Source of the DNA: G963663315 sp963665165
GTDB lineage: Bacteria; Pseudomonadota; Gammaproteobacteria; Arenicellales; Poriferihabitantaceae
DNA length: 64,000 nt
Assembly (NCBI GenBank): GCA_963665165.1
Contig: OY761989.1
Location: forward strand, 806,001-870,000
Reading direction: 5' to 3'
The position numbers and the translations under genes were made by a program. The notes below the pieces were generated by a model that saw only the letters and a list, made by a program, of their open reading frames with translations, had not been told where the DNA came from and did no database searches. Of the stretch, positions 8,489-16,731 are shown in pieces. The first letter of the stretch is position 1, and each line of letters opens with the position of its first letter.

Positions 8489-9892
8489 TCAGGTCTGGCA
8501 AACCGGGCGGCACTGGTAACGATCCCAATAGTCTGAAAACAATTCCCGCTCCGATGGCTCACAGGGTTCGATCCGGTAGGACACGCGGGTCGTGTTGAGA
8601 TAATTCCGATAGTTCATGTTGTCGGAAATACTGTTTCCGCCCCAGCTTCCGCAACCCATCGACAGGGAAAAAGGCAGGCCGTTGTCGAAACTGCCACCCG
8701 TGGCATAACAATGTATCTGGTTGACGATGACTCTGCAAACCGGCATGTTCAACCCCATTGCAACCGGTCGGTCGCGGGTGGTGGTATGAATCGATATCGA
8801 ATGTCCCTTGCCCTGATAGTCCATGATTCCTTCGGCGATGGCACAGGCATGGTTGAAGTCTCTTGCGCGGTAAACCGACAGTATGGGGGACAGCTTTTCC
8901 CCGGAAAATCTTGCGCCTTCGCCAAATTCGGCCTGTTCGACCATCAGGATTCGCGCATCATCCGAACCGGCTGTCCCGAGACCGCACAGGGCCGCTATTT
9001 CTCCAGCGGAACGGGCGATGATTTCCGGATTCAACTTCCCGTCCCGCCACATGACCGCCTCCAGATCCGCCTTGTCATCCGCGTTGAGCAATACCGCGCC
9101 ATGCCGTTCGAGCGCCGCCAGCGCGGTCTCATAAACCGGATCCACAACGACCAGGTTGTTCTCGGACGAGCAACTGGTCGCGTTATCGAAAGACTTCGAA
9201 ATTACAATCTTCCCGGCGGCCTCGTCCACTTCCGCGGTTTCATCGATAATGGACACGACATTGCCAGCGCCGACACCGATTGCCGGCGTGCCGCTGGAAT
9301 AGGCGGCGCGGACATTGTTCTGCGAACCCGTGGCGACGATCAGGTCGACCGATGACATCAATTGCCGGGTGGCTTCCCGGTTTACCGGCGATGGCAGTTT
9401 CTGTACCAGGTCCGGCGGCGCGCCGACCCGCCGGAGTTCGGCTTGCATCAATTCAACCAGCTTCGCGCAGGTGCGGTCGCCTTTGGGTGAGGGCGCCAGT
9501 ATGATCGCGTTTCCGCCCTTGATCGCATTGATGGCCTTGTTGGCGGGCGTGGCGGCCGGGTTGGTCGAAGGCACAATCGCCCCGACCACACCCACCGGTC
9601 TTGCAATTTCGACGATTCCCCGGTCCGGATACTCCGCGACGATACCCACCGTTCTGGCGTGCCGCAGGTCCCTCAGCAGGCCAATCGTCTTGCGGCGATT
9701 CTTGACGATCTTGTCTGCGACATTGCCCATCCCGGTATCGGCCACCGCCATTTCGGCGAGCAGCCGGTTATTGTCAGGATTGACAATGCTCCAGCCCAGC
9801 GCCGTGACCGTTTCATCGACCCGGCGCTGATCGAAGGCGCTGTACACCTTCTGGGCGGCCCGGGCCCGGGTCAGGACAGATTCAATCGTCAA
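8489..9892 (-). CDS. sauS: CoA-acylating aldehyde dehydrogenase, candidate sulfoacetaldehyde dehydrogenase (SauS-like)
   Basis: Reversible conversion of an acyl-CoA to the aldehyde with NAD(P)H. At 467 residues it has the size of the single-domain acylating family (EutE/PduP/SucD/SauS). The N-terminal segment runs to GVVGAIVPSTNPAATP, and the catalytic Cys is C241 in NATSCSSEN. The CSSEN context differs from the CIAEK-type context I remember for EutE/PduP and suits the SauS/SucD side. A stop lies just upstream in frame, so TTG 9892 is the only reasonable start. It sits between tctC and the ligase (21-base gap). Together they could turn sulfoacetate to sulfoacetaldehyde. No xsc gene is present here. 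Confidence 0.62.
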   Translation of the reverse strand: MTIESVLTRARAAQKVYSAFDQRRVDETVTALGWSIVNPDNNRLLAEMAVADTGMGNVADKIVKNRRKTIGLLRDLRHARTVGIVAEYPDRGIVEIARPVGVVGAIVPSTNPAATPANKAINAIKGGNAIILAPSPKGDRTCAKLVELMQAELRRVGAPPDLVQKLPSPVNREATRQLMSSVDLIVATGSQNNVRAAYSSGTPAIGVGAGNVVSIIDETAEVDEAAGKIVISKSFDNATSCSSENNLVVVDPVYETALAALERHGAVLLNADDKADLEAVMWRDGKLNPEIIARSAGEIAALCGLGTAGSDDARILMVEQAEFGEGARFSGEKLSPILSVYRARDFNHACAIAEGIMDYQGKGHSISIHTTTRDRPVAMGLNMPVCRVIVNQIHCYATGGSFDNGLPFSLSMGCGSWGGNSISDNMNYRNYLNTTRVSYRIEPCEPSERELFSDYWDRYQCRPVCQT

Positions 9893-9965
9893 GGCCGGTC
9901 AACAGGAAAGGGCCACAGGCCACGGTTGATAATGTCCTGCTGAAACCCGGGTATCCGCTTGCCGC

Positions 9966-10982
9966 TCAGTTTTCCTTCAGGGTAGCCAGCAATTCGGTCA
10001 GAGCCACCTGTCTTTCCTGCCACATGGCAAGCACCTCGTCACGGTTCATGATCCGAACCGGTGAATTGGTTTGCGCCATCTTGCCCAGGGTCTTTTTGTC
10101 ACTGAACATCACAGGCACTTTCTCGGCGAGGAAGTCGATGATCGCCTGGTCGGTGCCTTTTGGAACCATCAGCCCCCTGAAGTTCACGCTGGAATTGTCC
10201 ACATCTATTCCAAGTTCCCTGAAGGTAGGCACATCCGGCAGGTATTCATGTCGCTCAAGATCTGCGACTGCCAGAATCTTGATGTCTCCAGCCGCCCGCG
10301 CAGAGTCCGAAAGGTTGTTGAATCCAGACATGACCTGACCGCCCTTGACCAGTTTCAGTGCATCCACACCGCCCTTGCCGGGCACATATTTCAAATCAGC
10401 GCCGGTCGCCTTGGCCAATTGCAGATGAGCGATATGGTGGCCTACGAATTTGCCTGCGCCACTGACCGTGACCTTGCCGGGATTGGCCTTGGCGAATTCA
10501 ACCAGTTGTTCAGCCGTATCGAACTGGCTATCCTTGCCGGTGATCAGTACCGCGGGGTCGGCTCCCCAGTTGCCTACAGGTTCCAGGTTGTTGACATTGT
10601 ATTTGGTATCGAAGACGATGGATTGGGCGATGAAATGCGGAACATTGTACGCTGCCATCATATAACCGTCGGCCGGGGCTTTTTCAGCAAACCAGTTCCA
10701 GCCTTTACGCCCGCCCGCTCCCGGTTTGTTGGTGACATAAATCGGTTGGCCGATCGACAATGCGGCGCCCTCCTTGTCCTCTTTCGCGGATGCAAGGGTG
10801 GCAATCCGGGCCTGAAAGTCAGTGGCGCCGCCGGGACTGTAAGCGACCATGACACCGATCGGTCTTTCAGGATAACCTTCGGCATGTGCGGTTGCCCCGC
10901 CTGCCAGCAGCAGTGCCGCCGAAATGGCTGTGATACCGGACTTTAATGCTTTCCCGGTAAGTCTTTTTGAGTAATTGTTCAT
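9966..10982 (-). CDS. tctC: TTT transporter periplasmic binding protein (TctC/Bug family)
   Basis: Binding protein of a tripartite tricarboxylate transporter, 338 residues. An N-terminal signal peptide (hydrophobic AISAALLLAGGATAHAEG) leads into the family opening YPERPIGVMVAYSPGGATD, the TctC hallmark. The frame is open up to 11057, but ATG 10982 has a strong AGGAGG box eight bases upstream and leads straight into the signal peptide. A good promoter candidate lies 64 bases upstream, so the binding protein and the two enzymes after it may be made in excess of the membrane subunits. The ligand is unknown from sequence; gene context suggests sulfoacetate or a similar small acid. Confidence 0.88.
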   Translation of the reverse strand: MNNYSKRLTGKALKSGITAISAALLLAGGATAHAEGYPERPIGVMVAYSPGGATDFQARIATLASAKEDKEGAALSIGQPIYVTNKPGAGGRKGWNWFAEKAPADGYMMAAYNVPHFIAQSIVFDTKYNVNNLEPVGNWGADPAVLITGKDSQFDTAEQLVEFAKANPGKVTVSGAGKFVGHHIAHLQLAKATGADLKYVPGKGGVDALKLVKGGQVMSGFNNLSDSARAAGDIKILAVADLERHEYLPDVPTFRELGIDVDNSSVNFRGLMVPKGTDQAIIDFLAEKVPVMFSDKKTLGKMAQTNSPVRIMNRDEVLAMWQERQVALTELLATLKEN

Positions 10983-11045
10983 GTTGCCTCCTGGGGTGGC
11001 GAATGAGATAGAGTTGTTTGAAGCAGGTGCTTGACAGCAAATGCT

Positions 11046-11074
11046 ATTACATAACAACCCGCAACAATAGTCAA
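11046..11074 (-). promoter_or_regulatory. Candidate sigma-70 promoter for tctC-sauS-sauT
   Basis: On the minus strand TTGACT and TGTAAT are separated by 17 bases, each one mismatch from consensus. They lie in the 133-base gap between tctB and tctC, 64 bases before the tctC start. This is by-eye matching only. Confidence 0.4.
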
Positions 11075-11115
11075 AATTTTTATTACAAGTTCGGCAAATT
11101 TTATGTGCGCTGTGT

Positions 11116-11577
11116 TCAGATCAGCCAGCCTTCGGGGGTACGTACATACAGAAGTTTCCAGAACAGGCCGTAAAGCACCAGCATGAAGAGCAAGCCAATC
11201 ATGGCCTTGTATGACAAAGCCTTGTAATCATTCCACTTGCGTTTGCCGTAGACGAGGACAATACACAGAAAAGCCAGGAACGACCCGGTATAGAATCCGA
11301 TCCTCTCGATCGAGAGAACAAAAACAACGGTGACCGCCAGTCCGGGGAGCAGGGCCGGCCACGCGATTGCCCCCGCGTCCGGCTTTTGCGATGGTTTCGC
11401 TCTTTCTTTCACTGCATGGATCAACTGGGTCAAACCCAGCGCGAGCATGAGTACCGCCAATATCCTCGGGAACAGATAGACCTCCGGATCCGCGTCCCAG
11501 AAACAGGCTACCGCGAACACGATTGCGGCAGTCAACGAAAAGATGGTCGCCTTTGTCTCGTTGTTGATATGCAACAT
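11116..11577 (-). CDS. tctB: TTT transporter small membrane subunit (TctB family)
   Basis: Small membrane subunit of the tripartite tricarboxylate transporter: 153 residues with four hydrophobic segments, the normal TctB size and topology. It starts four bases after the TctA stop in the transcript and is followed by a 133-base gap before tctC. The sequence itself is weakly conserved in this family; the call leans on size, topology and its position between tctA and tctC. Confidence 0.85.
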   Translation of the reverse strand: MLHINNETKATIFSLTAAIVFAVACFWDADPEVYLFPRILAVLMLALGLTQLIHAVKERAKPSQKPDAGAIAWPALLPGLAVTVVFVLSIERIGFYTGSFLAFLCIVLVYGKRKWNDYKALSYKAMIGLLFMLVLYGLFWKLLYVRTPEGWLI

Positions 11578-11581
11578 GATT

Positions 11582-13072
11582 TCAACCCTTGTTCACGTTC
11601 CGGCGGCCACTGTAGATGCTATAGACGATGGATATGACGCACAGGGAAATCAGCGTGATATTGATCGGGCCGCTGGTAAAATAACTGAACACCCCGTCTC
11701 CGCTTTCACCGATCAGTTTGCCTTGCAGGAAATTGTCTTCAGCGATCGGCCCCAGAATGATACCGAGAACCAGCGGCGCCGGTCCGAAACCGAATTTACT
11801 GGCAAAATACATCAACATTCCCAACGACATCATGATCAATACATCGGAATAGCTGGACTGGATACTATAGGTGCCGAAGACCGACAGAATCAATATGGCC
11901 GCCGCCATATAGTGTCCGGGGACTTTCATGATCCAGCCGCTGTGCTGGCTCAGAAACAGGCCGATTACCAGCATCAGCGCCTGTGCGACCAGCAATGAAT
12001 TGATAAAGGTCCAGGTCACTTCCGCATGAATGGTGAACAGGTCCGGTCCGGGGAACAGTCCATGGATCAACAGGCCGCCCAAAAGCACGGCGGCGGTCGG
12101 ACTGCCGGGTATGCTCAAGGTCAGGAGCGGCACCAGGGAAGGGCCGACCATCGCATTGTTCGCCGATTCCGCCGCGATAATTCCATCCGGCTCGCCCTGC
12201 CCGTAGGCAGTGGGGTCCTTGCTGGTCTTTTTGGCCTGATCGTAAGCAACCAGTCCCGCAATCTGTCCACCGGCGCCGGGAATAATGCCGATAATGGTTC
12301 CGATTACCGACCCGATTCCCAAGGCCCTGACCCGGCGCAAATTATAGGCGACCGACTTGAACAGGCGTGATTCTCCCAGCGCGTAGATACTGGTTGTCTT
12401 GTCTGCCTTCGCCTGTTCCATCAGGGTGAAGACCTGGGGAACAGCAAACAGTCCGATCAGCGCCGCGACGATATGGACCCCGCTTTCGAGATGTTCGGAA
12501 ACCACGAACCGCTCCTCTCCAAGCATTGGATTGTCGCCGATGGTGGATAATGACAGCCCGAACAGTCCGGCAAGCAGTCCCTTGACCACCGAGGAACTGC
12601 CTATTGTGCCGATGATCGTGACTCCGAGAATCGCGATCCAGAACAATTCCGTCGGCCCGAATTTCAGGGCCAGCCGGGCAAGCGGAGGAGTAAAGAATAT
12701 CAGGACGAAAATTCCAAGCACCCCGCCTATGAACGAACTGGTAAAGCAATAGTGCAAGGCCTCTGTCGCTCTTCCGGTCTTTGCCAGTTGATGACCGTCC
12801 AGCGCCGTCGCGATATTCGCCGGGGCGCCGGGGACATTGACCAGAATGGCGCTGATTGCGCCGCCGGCGACGGTCGCCGTATACATCGCGCCCAGCAGAA
12901 TCAGCCCGGCGGCAGGCTGCATGTGAAAAGTGAACGGAATCATCAATGCCACCGCCATGGTTGGACTGAGGCCGGGTAACGCGCCCAGTATCAGTCCCGC
13001 CAGGGTCCCCCCGACCAGCAAGGCAATATGATAGAGGGTAAAGACCTTATCGAAGTGAAGCAGGAATTCCAT
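11582..13072 (-). CDS. tctA: TTT transporter large membrane subunit (TctA family)
   Basis: Large permease of the tripartite tricarboxylate transporter, 496 residues with about twelve membrane helices. Hallmarks are LILGALPGLSPTMAVALMIP near the N-terminus, VNVPGAPANIATALDGHQLAK, IIPGAGGQIAGLVAYDQAKK, and SANNAMVGPSLVPLLTLSIPG. I start at ATG 13072 (MEFLLHFDKVF); the frame is open far upstream to 13588 but that extension is antisense to the subtilase gene and looks non-coding. It is the first gene of the minus-strand operon and is divergent from the subtilase gene. Confidence 0.92.
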   Translation of the reverse strand: MEFLLHFDKVFTLYHIALLVGGTLAGLILGALPGLSPTMAVALMIPFTFHMQPAAGLILLGAMYTATVAGGAISAILVNVPGAPANIATALDGHQLAKTGRATEALHYCFTSSFIGGVLGIFVLIFFTPPLARLALKFGPTELFWIAILGVTIIGTIGSSSVVKGLLAGLFGLSLSTIGDNPMLGEERFVVSEHLESGVHIVAALIGLFAVPQVFTLMEQAKADKTTSIYALGESRLFKSVAYNLRRVRALGIGSVIGTIIGIIPGAGGQIAGLVAYDQAKKTSKDPTAYGQGEPDGIIAAESANNAMVGPSLVPLLTLSIPGSPTAAVLLGGLLIHGLFPGPDLFTIHAEVTWTFINSLLVAQALMLVIGLFLSQHSGWIMKVPGHYMAAAILILSVFGTYSIQSSYSDVLIMMSLGMLMYFASKFGFGPAPLVLGIILGPIAEDNFLQGKLIGESGDGVFSYFTSGPINITLISLCVISIVYSIYSGRRNVNKG

Positions 13073-13120
13073 CGTGTTTCGCCTGGTTTCTTGTACCTGG
13101 CCCGGATTTGTTACAGTCAG

Positions 13121-13148
13121 ATTATCACACCCATTATCTTCTTCACAA
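13121..13148 (-). promoter_or_regulatory. Candidate promoter for tctA
   Basis: Minus strand TTGTGA, 16-base spacer, GATAAT; four and five matches to consensus. It lies about 50 bases before the tctA start in the divergent tctA/subtilase gap (13073-13328). Weak, by eye. Confidence 0.28.
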
Positions 13149-13328
13149 GCAGCCGGACATTTTTGATTCCGGATGTGGTTTCGGGCGTTCCAGCGCCTGA
13201 ATTTCGTATGTACTGGATCGGGAAACAGGCGTTTGAAACTTAATCGTGGATATGTCAGAATGTCACGGATCAAGATCACAACAAGGAGCAGTTGTGTTAT
13301 TCGCGTCCGAAATTTTGGAGATGCTCCC

Positions 13329-15686
13329 ATGACGAAAACTAAAGTTCCCGCTAAAGTTGCACAATTCATCCTGTACAGCGCCTGTGTCGTGATGCTGTCG
13401 GCTTGCGGTGGCGGAGGCAGTGGGGCGGTCAACCCGGCTCCACCTTCGGTGGACCCCGCTCCGGTCCAACCGACCCCGACTCCGGTTCCCACTCCGTCCC
13501 CAACCGTTGGAGAAACCCGCGCTTCCAACTTCCTGCCTCTCATCAATGCCGGAGCGCGGTATGCCCGTTCGAGCGGCGGACGAGGCATAGTCGTCGCGGT
13601 TATCGACGACGGAGTGGATTTCTCTCATCCCGACCTGGATGGGAGGGGGTGGTCATATACAGACGCCGACAATCCCCAAATGCATGGAACGCCCGTTGCG
13701 GGTGTCATCGCTGCACGGCGTAACGGCAGAGGTATGCATGGTGTTGCCTGGAACGCGAGTCTGGTCAGCTTGGGAAACTGTTTTACCCGAGGCTCAAGTT
13801 GCAGCGCAACAGAACGCCGATTGGGTCAGAGCAACGTTCTGGCGAGTGATATCGCGTCGGCGGCGGGTTTGACCAGAAACTATGGCGGCGCCCGCTCCAA
13901 TCCCGCCGCCTCTTCGCATATCATGAACATGAGCTGGGGCCCCGACCTGGGCCGTGTACATCATGGTACATCGAGTGCAGTATTGAGCGCGATGCGCGAT
14001 GCCGCAGGCGCCGGGCGAATCATGGTTGCCGCTTTGGGGAACAATGGTTTGTGGGGACCAGAGGGTGGCCCCGCCAGCGTTGTCGGGTTTTCCGGCATTG
14101 CCGGTCTCGGCATCGCGGTTGGCGCGCTGAATACCACGGGTACCGCTGCGGCGAGTTTTAGCAACCGGTGCGGTACGGGATCGGCATCGCGATATTGCCT
14201 GTTCGCGCCTGGGGAAAGAGTCGCCACAACACAACGGGGAGGACGCTGGGGGTATAGCAACGGGACCTCCTTCGCATCGCCGATCGTCGCTGGCGCGGCG
14301 GCCGTCGTCTGGGGTGAATTTCCAAACAAAACCGGACGCCAGATCGTCGCCAGATTGCTCGATACCGCCAACCGGAATGGCGTGTTTGGCATTTCCAGGA
14401 TTTACGGCAGAGGCCGGTTGGATCTGGAGGCCGCGCTTAACCCGGTTGGTTTGACATCGTTCCGTTCCGAGAGTGGAGGGACGGCTCCGGTGTCCTCCAG
14501 CGTCATTTACCTTCCGTCCGGTTTTCAAGCGCCGTCTGATGTTGCGGGCCTCAGCCGCGTTGTGGGCTACGATGAGCAGAGCTTCCCGTTCCTCTATGAC
14601 CTCAACGCCTCGTTCCAGGGTTCACAATCCACCGCGACAGACGGTGCGCTGGCAGGCTTTGTGTCCTCTCTGGGCAGCGCGCGATCCTCTGTTTCAATCG
14701 GCAAGAACGCGGCGCTCCAGTTCACAGCCGTCGAAGACGATTCCGCCGTGTCCGGACCCGGTATATCATCGGGCAACATGTGGAACTCCAGTTTGCAGAG
14801 CTTCGAAGCGCATTTTCGTCCTCGACCGACGGTCAGTTTGTCTCTGGGACATCGCGTCAACTATTCCGGCGCCTCTAACCGCGCCGTGATTGACCGTTCA
14901 GGCGGCTCCGTGTTGCCGACCCGCTCGACCGTGGCTCCGTTTACGGCCTTTGCCGAACGCGATACCCTGGCATGGAGCCTCGCGTGGCAATCGGACGAAT
15001 ACACGACCGTGGACATGGTCGGCCAGGTTGGCGAGGACCGCCATGGGCGTGGTGACACCCGGCTGGCTTCGGTCGGGCTGACGCGCCGGGTTGCCGGAGA
15101 CTGGACTGTGGGTACCCAGGCCGGTGCACTGAGGGAGGAACAGACTCTGTTGGGAATCCGCTCCGAGGGGGGCCTCGCCGGACTGTCGAACGCGGATACG
15201 CAATTCATGGACGTGAGCCTCTCCGGCTTGGTGACCCCCCATGTCACCCTGTTCGGCAGCTTGAGCCACGGCAGGACCGATGGTCGCCAAGTCGATGGTG
15301 GCGCATCGCTGGTTTCCGGTTGGGAAGACATGAACACGGGTTCCTTCCTGCTGGGCGGTGAATGGACGGATTTGGGAATCGCCGGTTCGGATCGACTCGT
15401 TTTGACCGTGGGTTCTCCGCTCCGGTCAAGCAACGCGCAGTTACAGTTGCGGGTGCCGAGCGAGGAGGTCGCGGACCAGGAGTTGCGTTATACGACGGAG
15501 ACGGTGAACCTGGCGCCCTCTGGCCGGGAGACACGAGTCCAGTTTGTTTACGAGACGGATTGGTCCGGCAGCGACGAAAGCAGCTCTTCATTCGCTCTTG
15601 GCGGCTATATGCGCCTGGAGCCAGGGCACGATGCGGAGGCAGATACCGATTACGGTCTGGCCGTGAAATACAGGATGCAATTCTGA
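13329..15686 (+). CDS. S8 subtilisin-like serine protease, lipoprotein autotransporter
   Basis: A 785-residue surface protease. The N-terminus carries a lipoprotein signal (VVMLSAC, lipidated Cys26), then a Gly/Pro-rich linker to about residue 60. The subtilase triad is Asp93 (VIDDGVD), His119 (MHGTPVAGV) and Ser314 (NGTSFASP). The C-terminal 270 or so residues look like a beta-barrel translocator: alternating strands ending in YGLAVKYRMQF with a terminal Phe. A lipidated subtilase autotransporter resembles NalP/SphB1, which trim other surface proteins. ATG 13329 is used because the signal peptide starts there; earlier in-frame starts would bury it. The stop overlaps the next start by one base. 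Confidence 0.88.
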   Translation: MTKTKVPAKVAQFILYSACVVMLSACGGGGSGAVNPAPPSVDPAPVQPTPTPVPTPSPTVGETRASNFLPLINAGARYARSSGGRGIVVAVIDDGVDFSHPDLDGRGWSYTDADNPQMHGTPVAGVIAARRNGRGMHGVAWNASLVSLGNCFTRGSSCSATERRLGQSNVLASDIASAAGLTRNYGGARSNPAASSHIMNMSWGPDLGRVHHGTSSAVLSAMRDAAGAGRIMVAALGNNGLWGPEGGPASVVGFSGIAGLGIAVGALNTTGTAAASFSNRCGTGSASRYCLFAPGERVATTQRGGRWGYSNGTSFASPIVAGAAAVVWGEFPNKTGRQIVARLLDTANRNGVFGISRIYGRGRLDLEAALNPVGLTSFRSESGGTAPVSSSVIYLPSGFQAPSDVAGLSRVVGYDEQSFPFLYDLNASFQGSQSTATDGALAGFVSSLGSARSSVSIGKNAALQFTAVEDDSAVSGPGISSGNMWNSSLQSFEAHFRPRPTVSLSLGHRVNYSGASNRAVIDRSGGSVLPTRSTVAPFTAFAERDTLAWSLAWQSDEYTTVDMVGQVGEDRHGRGDTRLASVGLTRRVAGDWTVGTQAGALREEQTLLGIRSEGGLAGLSNADTQFMDVSLSGLVTPHVTLFGSLSHGRTDGRQVDGGASLVSGWEDMNTGSFLLGGEWTDLGIAGSDRLVLTVGSPLRSSNAQLQLRVPSEEVADQELRYTTETVNLAPSGRETRVQFVYETDWSGSDESSSSFALGGYMRLEPGHDAEADTDYGLAVKYRMQF

Positions 15687-16021
15687 TGGTCAGACTCACG
15701 ATGTGCCGCATGGCGTTGTGTTTCACGCTTCCTGCCCTGGTTGCCTGCCAGGCGGTGACGGGTTCCGGGGAGCGACAGGCTGCCGGGAGTGATTCGGGAG
15801 ACCAGGAGTTGGTGGAGGAAAGCAGGGTGCAAATTCCAGCCGGCGCGATTCAGACGGGAGACGATTTCTACATGGCGCCAATCGGCAAGGACTCTAATGG
15901 TTGTGCGCAGTTCAAGCCGTGGTCGAAGTCTCTCATGGTCCCTGCGGCGATCTATTACCGCAAGGCCGATGGCGGTTTCACCCTGAATTATTCGATTGCC
16001 GATTGTGATACGGGGTCCTGA
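15686..16021 (+). CDS. Small lipoprotein of unknown function
   Basis: 111 residues. The first 21 form a lipoprotein signal peptide ending in LPALVAC. The mature part has an Asp/Glu-rich linker and then a small domain with two cysteines (DSNGCAQF and SIADCDTGS) that could form a disulfide in the periplasm. The ATG overlaps the protease TGA by one base (TGATG), so translation is coupled, and the two products are probably used together at the cell surface. I do not recognise a family. Confidence 0.6.
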   Translation: MVRLTMCRMALCFTLPALVACQAVTGSGERQAAGSDSGDQELVEESRVQIPAGAIQTGDDFYMAPIGKDSNGCAQFKPWSKSLMVPAAIYYRKADGGFTLNYSIADCDTGS

Positions 16022-16026
16022 AGCCA

Positions 16027-16062
16027 TTGAGCCATACGATCATGGTCAGGATCTGATTGCGC
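16027..16062. repeat. 36-base direct repeat, copy 1 (outside gene)
   Basis: Matches 16126-16161 at 33 of 36 positions. Copy 2 is inside the cytochrome gene and codes for the segment NQILTIIVWLN. Copy 1 sits directly past the cytochrome stop codon and in the same minus-strand sense would read NQILTMIVWLN. It looks like a leftover from a partial duplication of the cytochrome 3' end. Confidence 0.7.
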
Positions 16063-16565
16063 TAGGAAGGGTTTGCGAGACTTCTTTCATACCAGATCTG
16101 ATAGAGTTCATCCGGCCACAGTGAATTGAGCCATACAATGATGGTCAGGATCTGATTTCGCGACAGTGTGTCTTTCCAGGGCGGCATGGAACCGCCCATT
16201 CGCAGGGTCCCGTTCTCGATCATGTGGACCAGTACCGGCAGCGGATGGTGCCAGGTATGCGCGGTGCCATTCAATGGCGGCGGCGGGTACTTTCCGTTCT
16301 CGTCCCGTACCCTCCAGTCTTCGGTGATCCCTTGCGCATTCTGGCCGTGGCATACCGCGCAATGAGTCTGGAACAGTTGTTTGCCCTGTTGCAGAATCGC
16401 CGGATCCTCCATTCGCCGGGTCTGTGCAAGCGACTCCGAAGCATATCCGCACAAGGCAGCCAGAAACAACACATTAAACAGCACAGTCAATCCGATTGTC
16501 CATCCGGCGCGCCGGGTTGATTGACATGGCCGGGAAGGTTCCGGCGGCAGTGTGTTGGTGATCAT
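16062..16565 (-). CDS. Membrane-anchored c-type cytochrome
   Basis: A 167-residue single-haem cytochrome c. An N-terminal hydrophobic helix (about 23-42) is either a signal peptide or an anchor. The haem site is C69-A-V-C72-H73, and the distal Met ligand is probably in LRMGGSMPPWKDTLS. The C-terminal helix NQILTIIVWLNSL packs as in class I cytochromes. The sequence order (haem site, then MPPW, then terminal helix) resembles the small cytochromes that accept electrons from periplasmic dehydrogenases. No obvious oxidase or dehydrogenase partner is adjacent. It is divergent from the aminotransferase gene. Confidence 0.82.
   Translation of the reverse strand: MITNTLPPEPSRPCQSTRRAGWTIGLTVLFNVLFLAALCGYASESLAQTRRMEDPAILQQGKQLFQTHCAVCHGQNAQGITEDWRVRDENGKYPPPPLNGTAHTWHHPLPVLVHMIENGTLRMGGSMPPWKDTLSRNQILTIIVWLNSLWPDELYQIWYERSLANPS
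16126..16161. repeat. 36-base direct repeat, copy 2 (inside cytochrome gene)
   Basis: Partner of 16027-16062; three mismatches. Encodes part of the C-terminal helix of the cytochrome on the minus strand. Confidence 0.7.
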
Positions 16566-16731
16566 CTGGCTACGCCTGACTGTATTTGCAATGAATATAG
16601 CACAATGAAGAATCGGTTGATGCCTTCCGCGTTTGTGTTCCCGGAAGAATTTGTTTTACGACGATTTCAATGTGATACCATCCGACCGAACCCAAGCATC
16701 CGCACGAGCCTGCCGAAGGGAGCCGCCCGCC

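Noticed and set aside
13073..13588. N-terminal extension of TctA up to 13588
   Set aside because: Lies antisense to the subtilase gene, low-complexity Gly/Pro, and TctA homology starts at 13072.
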